Below the pieces are notes generated by a model. It did no database searches, was not told where the DNA came from, and was given only the letters and a program-made list of their open reading frames with translations. Of a stretch of 64,000 bases of DNA, positions 20,827 to 28,734 are shown piece after piece. Position 1 is the stretch's first letter, and each line of letters opens with the position of its first letter. Source of the stretch: DASSSQ01 sp963839285 (GTDB lineage Bacteria; Actinomycetota; Thermoleophilia; Gaiellales; Gaiellaceae); contig CAWIUN010000001.1 in the NCBI GenBank assembly GCA_963839285.1, positions 62,001 to 126,000 on the forward strand. Reading direction: 5' to 3'. A program made the translations under genes and the position numbers.

Positions 20827-21651
20827 GTGCGCGGCGTGACGATCCGGGTCCGGGCGCCGGCGACGACGGCGAACGTCGGCCCCGGCTTCGACTGCGCCGC
20901 GATCGCGCTCTCCCTCTGGAACGAGGTCGAGCTCGAGGAGGCGTCCGGCGAGGTCGACCGCGAGCATCTCGGCGTCCGGGCGTTCGCGCTCCTCGCCGAC
21001 CCGTCCCGCTGGTCGTTCGCCTGGACGACGCCGATCCCGCGCGAGCGGGGCCTCGGCTCGAGCGCCGCGGTGATCGCGCTCGGCCTCGTCGCCGGGGCCG
21101 CGGCAGCGGGCGTCGAGCCGTCGGTCGACGAGCTGCTCGAGCTCGGGCTGCCGCTCGAGGGCCATCCGGACAACCTCGCCGCCGCGCTCGCGGGCGGCGT
21201 CGTCGCGGTCGTCGACGGGCGCGTCACCCGCATCGCCGACCGCGCGCCCGCCGAGCCGATCGCGCTCGTTCCGCAGACGACCGTCCGCACCGACGAGGCG
21301 CGCGCCTCCCTGCCCGAGACGGTCAGCCACGCCGACGCCGCCTTCACCGCCGGCCACGCCGTCCTGCTCGGCGCCGCGCTCTCGACCGGCTCGCCGGAGC
21401 TCTTCGCCGCCGCGGCCGCCGACCGCCTGCACGAGCCCTACCGCGCCCGGACGGCGCCGCTCCTCGACGCGGTGCGCGAGCGCCTGCCGGAGAGCGCGCT
21501 CGCCGTCACCCTCTCCGGCTCGGGCCCGACCGTGATCGTCTGGTCGCGTCCGCCCGACGTCGACGCCTGCACCGCCGAGCTCGAGGCCCGCTTCCCCGAG
21601 GCCCGCGTCCTGCCCCTGACCACCACCCCGCTAGGAGCCTCCGCCGAATGA
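20827..21651 (+). CDS. thrB: Homoserine kinase (GHMP family)
   Basis: 274 aa, GTG at 20827 (another GTG at 20836 is possible). It carries the GHMP N-terminal motif RVRAPATTANVGPGFDCAAIAL, the ATP-binding loop PIPRERGLGSSAAVIALGLVAGA, and the C-terminal motif AVTLSGSGPTVIVW. It phosphorylates homoserine to O-phosphohomoserine for ThrC. The gene is slightly short for the family (~290-310 aa) but has all key motifs. The stop overlaps ilvD (ATGA). Confidence 0.95.
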   Translation: MRGVTIRVRAPATTANVGPGFDCAAIALSLWNEVELEEASGEVDREHLGVRAFALLADPSRWSFAWTTPIPRERGLGSSAAVIALGLVAGAAAAGVEPSVDELLELGLPLEGHPDNLAAALAGGVVAVVDGRVTRIADRAPAEPIALVPQTTVRTDEARASLPETVSHADAAFTAGHAVLLGAALSTGSPELFAAAAADRLHEPYRARTAPLLDAVRERLPESALAVTLSGSGPTVIVWSRPPDVDACTAELEARFPEARVLPLTTTPLGASAE

Positions 21652-23354
21652 GCACCCCCTACGACCGCCCGACCGACCCCGCCAAGCGCCACAGCGCCGC
21701 ACTCACCGACGGCCCCGACCGCGCCGCCGCCCGCGCGATGCTGAAGGGCACCGGCTTCTCCGACGAGGATCTCGCGAAGCCGCTCGTCGGCGTCTGCACG
21801 ACCTGGATCGAGACGATGCCGTGCAACCTGAACCAGCGGAAGCTGGCGCGCCACGTCAAGGACGGGATCCGCGCCGCCGGCGGCACGCCGATGGAGTTCA
21901 ACACGATCTCGGTCTCGGACGGCGTCTCGATGGGCGTCGACGGCATGCGCGCCTCGCTCGTCTCGCGCGAGGTGATCGCCGACTCGATCGAGCTCGTCGC
22001 CTACGGCCACCACCTCGACGGCCTCGTCTGCCTGGTCGGCTGCGACAAGACGATCCCGGCCGCGGTGATGGGCCTCTGCCGGCTCGACCTGCCCGGGCTC
22101 GTGCTCTACTCCGGCACGATCGCGCCGGGCCGCTTCCGCGACCGCGACGTGACGATCCAGGACGTGTTCGAGGCGATCGGCGCCCACGCGGCCGGGACGA
22201 TGGACGCCGCGGAGCTGCACGAGCTCGAGTCGGTCGCCTGCCCCGGCGCCGGCGCCTGCGGCGGCCAGTTCACCGCGAACACGATGTCGACCGCGCTCGA
22301 GTTCCTCGGCATCTCGCCGGCCGGCCTGAACGGCATCCCCGCCCTCGACGAGACGAAGGAGGAGGCGGCAGAGCGCGCGGGACGGCTGGCGATGCGGCTC
22401 GTCCGCGACGACGTGCGCCCCTCGCAGATCGTCACCCGCGAGGCGCTCGAGAACGCAGCCGCCTCGGTCGCGGCGACCGGCGGCTCCACGAACGGCGTCC
22501 TGCACCTCGTCGCGATCGCGCACGAGCTCGGGATCCCCTTCGACCTGCGCGCCTTCGACGAGGTCGCCAGGCGGACGCCCGTCGTCGCCTCGATCAAGCC
22601 GGGCGGCCGCTTCGTCGCGAACGACGTCCACGCGGCCGGCGGCGTCGCGCTCGTCGCGCGGGAGCTCGCCAAGCGCGACCTCGTCCACGCGGGCGCGCGC
22701 ACGGTCGACGGGCGCACGCTCGGCGAGATCGCCGAGCAGGCCGTCGAGACGCCGGGGCAGGAGGTCGTCGTCCCGATCGAGACGCCGCTGAAGGAGACCG
22801 GCGGCCTGCGCGCGCTCTGGGGGAACCTGGCGCCGGAGGGCTGCGTCGTCAAGCTCGCCGGCCACGACAAGCTGGTGCACCGCGGCCCCGCGCGCGTCTT
22901 CGACTCGGAGGAGGCGTGCTTCGCCGCCGTCAAGGCGCGCACGATCGAGGCCGGCGACGTCGTCGTGATCCGCTACGAGGGGCCGGCCGGCGGGCCCGGG
23001 ATGCGCGAGATGCTGCACGTGACCGCCGCGATCGTGGGCGAGGGGCTCTCCGACGACGTCGCGCTCGTCACCGACGGGCGCTTCTCGGGCGCCACGCACG
23101 GGTTCATGGTCGGCCACGTCGCGCCCGAGGCGTTCCGCGGCGGCCCGCTCGCCGCGCTCCGGGACGGCGACGTCGTCGTCGTCGACGCCGAGGCGCAGGA
23201 GCTCTCGGTCGAGCTCTCCGACGACGAGCTCGCCGCGCGCCTGCGCGACTGGACGCCGCCGCAGCCGCGCTTCCGGGAGGGCGCGCTCGCGAAGTACGCG
23301 GCGCTCGTCTCCTCGGCCTCCGAGGGCGCCGTCACCCGCCCGCCGCCCAAGTGA
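21648..23354 (+). CDS. ilvD: Dihydroxy-acid dehydratase
   Basis: 568 aa. Iron-sulphur ligands are visible in NLNQRKLARHVK preceded by MPCN, GCDKTIPAAVMG and CPGAGACGGQFTANTMS; IKPGGRFVANDVHAAGG and VTDGRFSGATHGFMVGHVAPEA are family signatures near the substrate site. It dehydrates dihydroxyisovalerate and dihydroxymethylvalerate to the keto acids. ATG overlaps the thrB stop. Its own TGA stop (23352-23354) lies inside the first of four GTGAC-N5-GTCAC palindromes, which probably gave the gene its present end. Confidence 0.97.
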   Translation: MSTPYDRPTDPAKRHSAALTDGPDRAAARAMLKGTGFSDEDLAKPLVGVCTTWIETMPCNLNQRKLARHVKDGIRAAGGTPMEFNTISVSDGVSMGVDGMRASLVSREVIADSIELVAYGHHLDGLVCLVGCDKTIPAAVMGLCRLDLPGLVLYSGTIAPGRFRDRDVTIQDVFEAIGAHAAGTMDAAELHELESVACPGAGACGGQFTANTMSTALEFLGISPAGLNGIPALDETKEEAAERAGRLAMRLVRDDVRPSQIVTREALENAAASVAATGGSTNGVLHLVAIAHELGIPFDLRAFDEVARRTPVVASIKPGGRFVANDVHAAGGVALVARELAKRDLVHAGARTVDGRTLGEIAEQAVETPGQEVVVPIETPLKETGGLRALWGNLAPEGCVVKLAGHDKLVHRGPARVFDSEEACFAAVKARTIEAGDVVVIRYEGPAGGPGMREMLHVTAAIVGEGLSDDVALVTDGRFSGATHGFMVGHVAPEAFRGGPLAALRDGDVVVVDAEAQELSVELSDDELAARLRDWTPPQPRFREGALAKYAALVSSASEGAVTRPPPK

Positions 23355-23460
23355 CGGTTCGTCACAAGCCGGGGCGCTGGTGACGATTCGTCACAAGCGG
23401 ACGCCGCCGAGCCGGTTCGTGACGAATCGTCACAATGTCCTCTTCGTGACGGGATGTCAC
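23351..23460. repeat. Cluster of four GTGAC-N5-GTCAC palindromes
   Basis: Four copies in 110 bases: 23351-23365 (centre ggttc), 23380-23394 (gattc), 23419-23433 (gaatc) and 23446-23460 (gggat). Outer bases are often CAA/TTC on the left and AAG/AAT on the right, extending the dyad. The first copy holds the ilvD stop codon and the last copy holds the stop codon of the convergent D-Ala-D-Ala carboxypeptidase gene. The spacing (29, 39, 27) is irregular and spacers differ, so this is not a CRISPR array. Each copy can fold as a short hairpin. Confidence 0.85.
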
Positions 23461-24449
23461 GTGCCGAAGCCGAGATCGAGCAGGCGGGTCGCGTCGCCGT
23501 ACGGGTCGCGCGAGTGCAGCACGACCGCGATCAGCGTCCGCCCCCGCCGCGTCGCGCTCGCGACCAGGCAGTGCCCCGCCTTCTGCGTGTACCCGGTCTT
23601 GACGCCGTTCGCGCCGGGGTAGCGGCGCAGGAGCAGGTTCTTGTTCAGGTAGATCTTCGCGTAGGTCGGCGCCGCCCACGGCACCTGCTTGCGCTTCGTG
23701 CGCACGATCGCGCGGAAGCGGGCGTTGCGGAGCGCGACCCGGGTCAGCGCCGCCAGGTCCCAGGCGCTCGAGTAGTTGTCCTCGTCGAGGACGCCGCTCG
23801 GGCTGCGGAAGTGGGTGTCGGCGAGCCCGAGCAGCTTCGCCTCGGCGTTCATCTCCTTGACGAAGGCGCTGCGCGTGCCGCCGGCGGCGACCGCGAGCGT
23901 CAGCGCGGTGTCGTTGCCGGAGTAGAGGAGCGCGCCGTAGAAGAGCTTCCACGCCTCGACCTGCTCGCCGGCGCGCAGCCCCTCGCGGACGAGCGGGACC
24001 CGCGGCGCCTCGCTCGGCACGGTCACGAGCTCGTGCGGGCCGAGCTTCCGGAGCGCGAGCAGCGCGGTCATGATCTTCGTCGTCGAGGCGACCTGGCGCC
24101 GCTCGTGCAGGCGGCGGCCCCAGAGGAGCTGCCCGCTGCCCGCGTCGATCACCGCCGCGGCCGGCGCGGTCAGGCCCGCGAGCGGCGCGCGGACGGAGGC
24201 CGGGCCGCGCACGAGCGTCTCGACGCGGGCGGGCGCGGCGGCTCGCTCGGCGTGCTTCGGCGCCGCGGCGGCGGGCTGCGGCGCGGCCGCGGCGGCCTCG
24301 GTGCCGCCGCCCGGGTGCCGCGCCCCGGCCCAGAGCCCGGAGACGAGCGCGACGAGGCCGAGCGCGAGCACGGGCGAGAGCCGACGCCAGACGATGCGGC
24401 GCCGCCGACGGCGTCTGCGGCGGGCCGGCTGGAGCACGGGCAACCCCAC
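23457..24449 (-). CDS. D-alanyl-D-alanine carboxypeptidase (peptidase S11)
   Basis: 330 aa. A run of nine arginines and a hydrophobic segment (LSPVLALGLVALVSGLWAG) near the N-terminus indicate a membrane anchor or uncleaved signal, followed by an Ala/Pro-rich linker to about residue 75. The S11 domain has catalytic SxxK as VASTTKIM, SGN in LYSGNDTAL and KTG in NGVKTGYTQKAG. It trims the terminal D-Ala from peptidoglycan stems (DacA/DacF type). The stop codon lies in the last palindrome of the 23351-23460 cluster. The C-terminal PBP5 beta-domain is absent, as is usual for short actinobacterial forms. Confidence 0.93.
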   Translation of the reverse strand: MGLPVLQPARRRRRRRRRIVWRRLSPVLALGLVALVSGLWAGARHPGGGTEAAAAAPQPAAAAPKHAERAAAPARVETLVRGPASVRAPLAGLTAPAAAVIDAGSGQLLWGRRLHERRQVASTTKIMTALLALRKLGPHELVTVPSEAPRVPLVREGLRAGEQVEAWKLFYGALLYSGNDTALTLAVAAGGTRSAFVKEMNAEAKLLGLADTHFRSPSGVLDEDNYSSAWDLAALTRVALRNARFRAIVRTKRKQVPWAAPTYAKIYLNKNLLLRRYPGANGVKTGYTQKAGHCLVASATRRGRTLIAVVLHSRDPYGDATRLLDLGFGT

Positions 24450-25636
24450 GCGTCCACTCTACGACCGGGGGCGGCTCCGGCGAGCCCGGGCAGGGCCCGG
24501 CGGATCGCGCGGACCGCCTGCAGGATCCGCTGCTCGTTCTCGACGAGCGCGAAGCGGACGTGGCCGTCGCCGCCCGGCCCGAAGCCGGCGCCGGGGCTGA
24601 CCGCGACGCGCGCCTCGCGGGCGAGCCGGAGCGCGAACTCGAGCGAGCCGAGCCCGCGCACCGCCTCGGGCAGCTCCGCCCAGACGAACATCGTCCCGCG
24701 CGGCCGCTCGACCGGCCAGCCGATCCGCCGGAGGCCGTCGCAGAGCGCGTCCCGGCGGAGCCGGTAGACCTCGCAGACCTCCTCCGGGTAGCCGGGCGCC
24801 TCGTTCATCGCCAGGATCGCGGCGATCTGGATCGGCTGGAAGGTGCCGTAGTCGAGGTAGGACTTGAGCCGCCCGAGCGCCGCGACGACCTCGGCGTTCC
24901 CGAGCAGGAAGCCGACGCGCCAGCCCGCCATCGAGAACGACTTCGTCAGCGTGTAGAGCTCGACGCAGCAGTCCGCCGCGCCCTCGACCTCGAGGATCGA
25001 CGGCGGCCGGTGCCCGTCGAAGGCGAGGTCGGCGTAGGCGAAGTCGTGGACGACGAGCAGGTCCCGCTCCCGCGCCAGCGCGACCAGGCGCTCGAAGAAC
25101 GCGGGCTCGACGCAGGCGGTCGTCGGGTTGTGCGGGTAGGAGACGACGAGCGCGCGCGGCCGCGTCCGCTCGACGGCGTCCTCGATCGCCTCGATCCCGC
25201 CGGCGACCTCGTAGTCGGCGACCGTCGCGCCCGCGAGCACCGGGGCGTAGCGGTGGATCGGATAGGTCGGCGTCGGCACCGCGACGGTGTCGCCGGGCCC
25301 GGCCAGCACCCACATCAGGTGCGCGAGGCCCTCCTTGGCGCCGATCGTCGTGATCGCCTGCGTCTCCGGGTCGAGCTCGACGCCGAAGCGGCGCCGGTAG
25401 AGGTCGCAGATCGCCGCCCGCAGCCGCGGGATCCCGCGGCTCGCGGAGTAGCGGTGGTTGCGGGGCTTGCCGGCGGCCTCCTGCAGCTTCGCGACGGCCA
25501 CGTCCGGCGAGGGCACGTCGGGGTTGCCGAAGCCGAGGTCGACGACGTCCTCGCCCGCCCGCCGGAGCTCCAGCTTCAGCCGGTCGATCTCCGCGAACGC
25601 GTAGGGCGGCAGCTGGTCGATCCGGCGGAACTCCAC
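24170..25636 (-). CDS. Class I/II PLP aminotransferase (AlaC/alanine-transaminase-like); true end probably near 24459
   Basis: GTG start at 25636. Typical fold-type I features: FGNPDVPSPD, YSASRGIPRLRAAI, PTPTYPIHRY, SYPHNPTTACV, DFAYADLAFDG, the PLP Lys in LYTLTKSFSMAGWRVGF, and RFALVENEQRILQAVRAIRR. These match the AlaC/YfdZ group that interconverts pyruvate and alanine (or acts on valine/glutamate). The open frame runs on for ~95 Arg/Pro-rich codons across the start of the carboxypeptidase gene; a one-base deletion in the C-run near 24468 would instead give TAG at 24459-24461 and a normal ~392-aa protein. The start is only 29 bases from the divergent leuB start. Confidence 0.85.
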   Translation of the reverse strand: MEFRRIDQLPPYAFAEIDRLKLELRRAGEDVVDLGFGNPDVPSPDVAVAKLQEAAGKPRNHRYSASRGIPRLRAAICDLYRRRFGVELDPETQAITTIGAKEGLAHLMWVLAGPGDTVAVPTPTYPIHRYAPVLAGATVADYEVAGGIEAIEDAVERTRPRALVVSYPHNPTTACVEPAFFERLVALARERDLLVVHDFAYADLAFDGHRPPSILEVEGAADCCVELYTLTKSFSMAGWRVGFLLGNAEVVAALGRLKSYLDYGTFQPIQIAAILAMNEAPGYPEEVCEVYRLRRDALCDGLRRIGWPVERPRGTMFVWAELPEAVRGLGSLEFALRLAREARVAVSPGAGFGPGGDGHVRFALVENEQRILQAVRAIRRALPGLAGAAPGRRVDAWGCPCSSRPAADAVGGAASSGVGSRPCSRSASSRSSPGSGPGRGTRAAAPRPPRPRRSPPPRRRSTPSEPPRPPASRRSCAARPPSARRSRA

Positions 25637-25665
25637 GGCTTTACCTTGTACACTTTTGCGCGCAG
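25637..25665. promoter_or_regulatory. Compact divergent promoter region of the aminotransferase gene and leuB
   Basis: Only 29 bases separate the two start codons. GCTTTACCTTG (25638-25648) is identical to the 11-mer at the leuA promoter (13055-13065) and is followed directly by TACACT (25649-25654), a good -10 for leuB placed 11 bases before its ATG, so the leuB mRNA should be leaderless or nearly so. The aminotransferase transcript must also start within these bases. The shared 11-mer is a candidate operator or promoter element. Confidence 0.5.
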
Positions 25666-26652
25666 ATGCGTGTAGTCCTCCTCCCAGGCGACGGGATCGG
25701 GCCCGAGGTGATCCGGGAGGCGCGACGTGCCCTCGAGGCGCTCGTCCCCGACGTCGAGCTGGAGGAGCGGCCCGTCGGCGGCGCCTCGATCCGGGCGACC
25801 GGCGAGCCGCTGACGGGCGAGGCGCTCGAGGCCTGCCTCGCCGCCGACGCCGTCTTCAAGGGGCCGGTCGGCGACCCGGAGTTCGACGCGCAGGACGTGC
25901 GGCCGGAGCTGGCGCTCTTCACGCTCCGGAAGGCGCTCGACGTCTACACGAACCTGCGGCCGGCGAAGGCGGGCGAGATCGACCTGCTGATCGTCCGGGA
26001 GCTGGTCGGCGGCCTCTACTTCGGCGCCAAGGGCGTCCGCGACGACGGCACGGTCTTCGACACCTGCGAGTACCACCCGCGCCAGGTCGAGCGGATCGCG
26101 CGCCGCGCGTTCGAGCTCGCGCGGACGCGCCGCGGCAGGCTCACGTCCGTCGACAAGGCGAACGTGCTCGAGACCTCGCGGATGTGGCGGCGCGTCGTCG
26201 ACGAGCTGGCGGCGGAGTACCCGGACGTCGCGGTCGGGCACATGCTCGTCGACAACGCGGCGATGCAGCTCGTCCGCGCGCCGCAGCAGTTCGACGTGAT
26301 CCTGACCGAGAACACCTTCGGCGACATCCTCTCGGACGTCGCGGCCGAGGTGACCGGCGGCCTCGGGCTCGCGCCGTCGGCCAGCCTCGGCGACTCCGGG
26401 CCGGGCCTCTTCGAGCCGGTGCACGGCTCGGCGCCCGACGTCGCCGGGCTCGGCGTCGCGAACCCGGCCGCGACCCTGCGGACGACGGCGCTCCTGCTCG
26501 AGCACGGCCTCGGCCGGCCCGAGGAGGCGCGCCTGCTCGACGAGGCCGTCGACGCCGCGCTCGCCGCCGCGCCGACGCGCGACCTCGGCGGCACCGCCAC
26601 GACGGCCGAGTTCGGCGACGCCGTCGTCGGCCGCTTCGCCTTTACCCGCTGA
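25666..26652 (+). CDS. leuB: 3-isopropylmalate dehydrogenase
   Basis: 328 aa. Complete family motifs: LLPGDGIGPEVIREA (N-terminus), LRPAKAGEIDLLIVRELVGGLYFG with the substrate arginines and Tyr, the catalytic Lys in SVDKANVLETSRMWR, metal-binding Asp residues in MLVDNAAMQLV and ENTFGDILSDVAAE, and the NAD-binding FEPVHGSAPDVAGLGVANPAAT. It oxidises 3-isopropylmalate in leucine synthesis. It is the active counterpart of the degenerate homologue at 14452. It is read away from the aminotransferase gene and probably initiates on a leaderless mRNA. Confidence 0.95.
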   Translation: MRVVLLPGDGIGPEVIREARRALEALVPDVELEERPVGGASIRATGEPLTGEALEACLAADAVFKGPVGDPEFDAQDVRPELALFTLRKALDVYTNLRPAKAGEIDLLIVRELVGGLYFGAKGVRDDGTVFDTCEYHPRQVERIARRAFELARTRRGRLTSVDKANVLETSRMWRRVVDELAAEYPDVAVGHMLVDNAAMQLVRAPQQFDVILTENTFGDILSDVAAEVTGGLGLAPSASLGDSGPGLFEPVHGSAPDVAGLGVANPAATLRTTALLLEHGLGRPEEARLLDEAVDAALAAAPTRDLGGTATTAEFGDAVVGRFAFTR

Positions 26653-26661
26653 CCAGCGCTT

Positions 26662-26676
26662 GTGACGATTCGTCAC
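26662..26676. repeat. GTGAC-N5-GTCAC palindrome between leuB and pheA
   Basis: A single copy, GTGAC-gattc-GTCAC, preceded by T and followed by GAGC, nine bases after the leuB stop and 26 before the pheA start. The centre gattc is identical to the second copy of the 23351-23460 cluster. Confidence 0.8.
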
Positions 26677-26702
26677 GAGCGGGGACCCGTCCGAGAGGAG
26701 CC

Positions 26703-27561
26703 GTGAACCCGAACCCCGAGACCGTCGCCTACCCCGGCCGAGAGGGCGCCCACGCCGGCGCCGCCGCCGAGGCGCTCTTCCCGGCGGCGACGCTGCGGCC
26801 GCTGCCGAGCTTCCGGGCCGTCGCGGCGGCCGTCGCGGCGGGGGAGGTGGCCGCGGGCGTGCTGCCGATCGAGTCGACGCTCGTCGGGCCGGTCAACGAG
26901 ACGCACGACCTCCTCTACGAGTCGTGGCTCTCGATCGTCGGCCAGGTCGTGCTCCCGGTCGAGCACTGCCTCGCCGGGCCGGCCGTGGTGCCGCCCGGGG
27001 AGCTCCGCGTGATCCGCTCCCACCCGATGGCGCTCGACCAGTGCCGGAGCCTGCTCGCCTCGCTGCCCGACGCGGTCGCGGTCGCCGCGGCGACGACCGC
27101 GGACGCCGCGCGCGAGGTGGCCGAGCGCGGCGACCCGACCGAGGCGGCGATCGCGAGCCCGCGCGCCGTGCGGCTGTACGGGTTGACGCCGATCGTCGAG
27201 AGCGCCGGCGACCACCCGGAGGCGTACACCCGCTTCGTCTCGGTCGCGACCTTCACGCGCCTCGACCGCGACGGGCAGCCCTTCCGGACCGCGCTCTCGT
27301 TCGTCACCGACCACCGGCCCGGGAGCGCTCTTCCACGCGCTCGAGCCGTTCGCCCGGCACGCGATCGACCTCGTCCAGCTCGTCTCGCGGCCGATCCCGC
27401 ACTCGCCGTTCAAGCACCGCTTCGACGCGGTCGTCAAGGGCCATCCGCTCGACCCGGTGATCCGCGAGGCGCTCGACGAGCTCCGCCGCGAGACGCGGCA
27501 GGTCGTCGTCTTCGGCAGCTATCCCGTCGAGGAGGACGACGCCGTCGAGACGCCGTCGTGA
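26703..27561 (+). CDS. pheA: Prephenate dehydratase (one frameshift)
   Basis: GTG start at 26703 after GAGAGGAGCC. The periplasmic-binding-protein-like PDT domain is recognisable from VAYPGREGAHAGAAAEALFP, VLPIESTLVGPVNETHDLLYES, RSHPMALDQCRSLL and TRFVSVAT (the PDT catalytic Thr-Arg-Phe). At about 27320 an extra A (cccgggAgcgctc) shifts the frame by +1; the continuation ALFHALEPFARHAIDLVQLVSRPIP...FDAVVKGH is the C-terminal ACT domain that binds phenylalanine. The stop TGA (27559-27561) lies in the outer arm of a long hairpin. Intact length ~286 aa. It makes phenylpyruvate from prephenate. Confidence 0.9.
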
Positions 27562-27593
27562 CGGCTCCGTCGGGGACCCGACGGAGCCGTCAC
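27558..27593. terminator. Perfect 17-bp-stem hairpin at the end of pheA
   Basis: Arms at 27558-27574 and 27577-27593 are exactly complementary, with only GA between them (the loop would open by a few pairs in practice). The outer bases are GTGAC...GTCAC, the same as the dispersed palindrome family, and the pheA stop codon sits inside. It lies in a convergent gap with mscL and has no U-tract on either side, so it could be a bidirectional terminator or an mRNA-end stabiliser. Confidence 0.6.
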
Positions 27594-27621
27594 GAGCAGG
27601 CGGCGGCGCGAGGCCCGGCGG

Positions 27622-28074
27622 CTAGCCGGCGGCCAGCTCCGAGGTGCAGAAGGCGCAGCGGCGCGCCAGCACCGGCACCTCGCTCAGGCACTCCGGGCAC
27701 TGCCGCGTCGAGGCGTCCACGGGCGGCTCCGTCTTGCGGCGCGCCATCAGCGCGTTCACCGGCCGGACGACGAAGAAGAAGACGGCGGCCGCGATCGTCA
27801 GGAACGAGATGACGGCGTTGATGAAGTGCCCGTAGAGGAAGGTGCTGCCGTTGATCGTGAAGTCGAGCGCCGAGAAGTCGTTGCTGCCGAAGACCGCCGC
27901 GATCAACGGCGTCAGCAGGTCGGCGACGAGCGCCGTCACGACCGCGCCGAACGCGACACCGATCACGAGGCCGACCGCCAGGTCGACGACGTTGCCCCGC
28001 AGGATGAACTGCTTGAAGTCGGCGAGGGCGCTCGTTCCGCTCCTGCCTGCTGCCGACATGCGCGCTACGGCCAT
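27622..28074 (-). CDS. mscL: Large-conductance mechanosensitive channel MscL with C-terminal zinc ribbon
   Basis: 150 aa; ATG at 28074 preceded by AAGGAGGAGCC. The MscL core is clear: ADFKQFILRGNVVDLAVGLVIGVAFGAVVTALVADLLTP (TM1 pore helix), extracytoplasmic loop FTINGSTFLYGHF, TM2 INAVISFLTIAAAVFFFVVRPVN. The short C-terminal helix is followed by CPECLSEVPVLARRCAFC, a CxxC...CxxC zinc ribbon seen in some actinobacterial MscL proteins but absent from the E. coli form. The channel opens under membrane tension to release solutes in hypo-osmotic shock. It lies downstream of leuD on the same strand with a 71-base gap. Confidence 0.95.
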   Translation of the reverse strand: MAVARMSAAGRSGTSALADFKQFILRGNVVDLAVGLVIGVAFGAVVTALVADLLTPLIAAVFGSNDFSALDFTINGSTFLYGHFINAVISFLTIAAAVFFFVVRPVNALMARRKTEPPVDASTRQCPECLSEVPVLARRCAFCTSELAAG

Positions 28075-28145
28075 GGCTCCTCCTTGCTTCGGACGACTCC
28101 GGAGAGCCGACTCTCGCACAGGCGCCGACCTGCGTGGAAGTCCGG

Positions 28146-28734
28146 CTAGAGCGAGGTCGTCGGCACGCGCTCGGGCAGCCGCGCCTCGTACGCGTCGATC
28201 GCCTCGACGTGCGCCAGCGTCAGGCCGATCTCGTCGAGGCCCTCGAGCAGGCAGTGGCGCTGGAAGGCGTCGAGCTCGAACGGGAAGGCGGCGCCGGCTC
28301 CCGACGAGACGGTCTGCGCCTCGAGGTCGACGGTCAGCTCCTCGCCGGCCTCCGCGGCGGCGATCAGCTCGCGCACCTGCTCCTGCGGCAGCTCGACCGG
28401 CAGGAGGCCGATCTTGAGGCAGTTCTGGCGGAAGATGTCGCCGTAGCTCGGCGCGACGATCGCCTCGAAGCCGGCGTCCTGCAGGCCCCAGGGCGCGTGC
28501 TCGCGCGAGGAGCCGCAGCCGAAGTTGCGGCCGGCGAGCAGGATCCGCGCGCCGGCGGCCTCCGGGCCGGTTCAGCTCGAACTCGGGGTCCCTGCGCCAG
28601 TCGAAGAAGAGGAACTCGCCGAAGCCGGTGCGCTCGACCCGCTTCAGGAACTGCTTCGGCATGATCTGGTCGGTGTCGACGTCGGGCCGGTCGAGCACCG
28701 CGGCGGTCGAGGTGACCGAGCGGAAGGCCTTCAC
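28146..28734 (-). CDS. leuD: 3-isopropylmalate dehydratase, small subunit (one frameshift)
   Basis: GTG start at 28734 overlaps the leuC stop (GTGA). The N-terminal part has VLDRPDVDTDQIMPKQFLKRVERTGFGEFLFFDWR; near 28568 the frame shifts +1 (extra G after aaccggccc) and continues EAAGARILLAGRNFGCGSSREHAPWGL, the LeuD signature, then DAGFEAIVAPSYGDIFRQNCLKIGLLPVEL to a stop at 28146. Intact length ~196 aa is normal. It forms the swivelling domain of the isomerase with LeuC. Confidence 0.9.

Noticed and set aside
23351..23460. Possible CRISPR array
   Set aside because: Repeats are 15-20 bases with variable centres, spacing is 27-39 from start to start, there are no uniform spacers and no cas genes.
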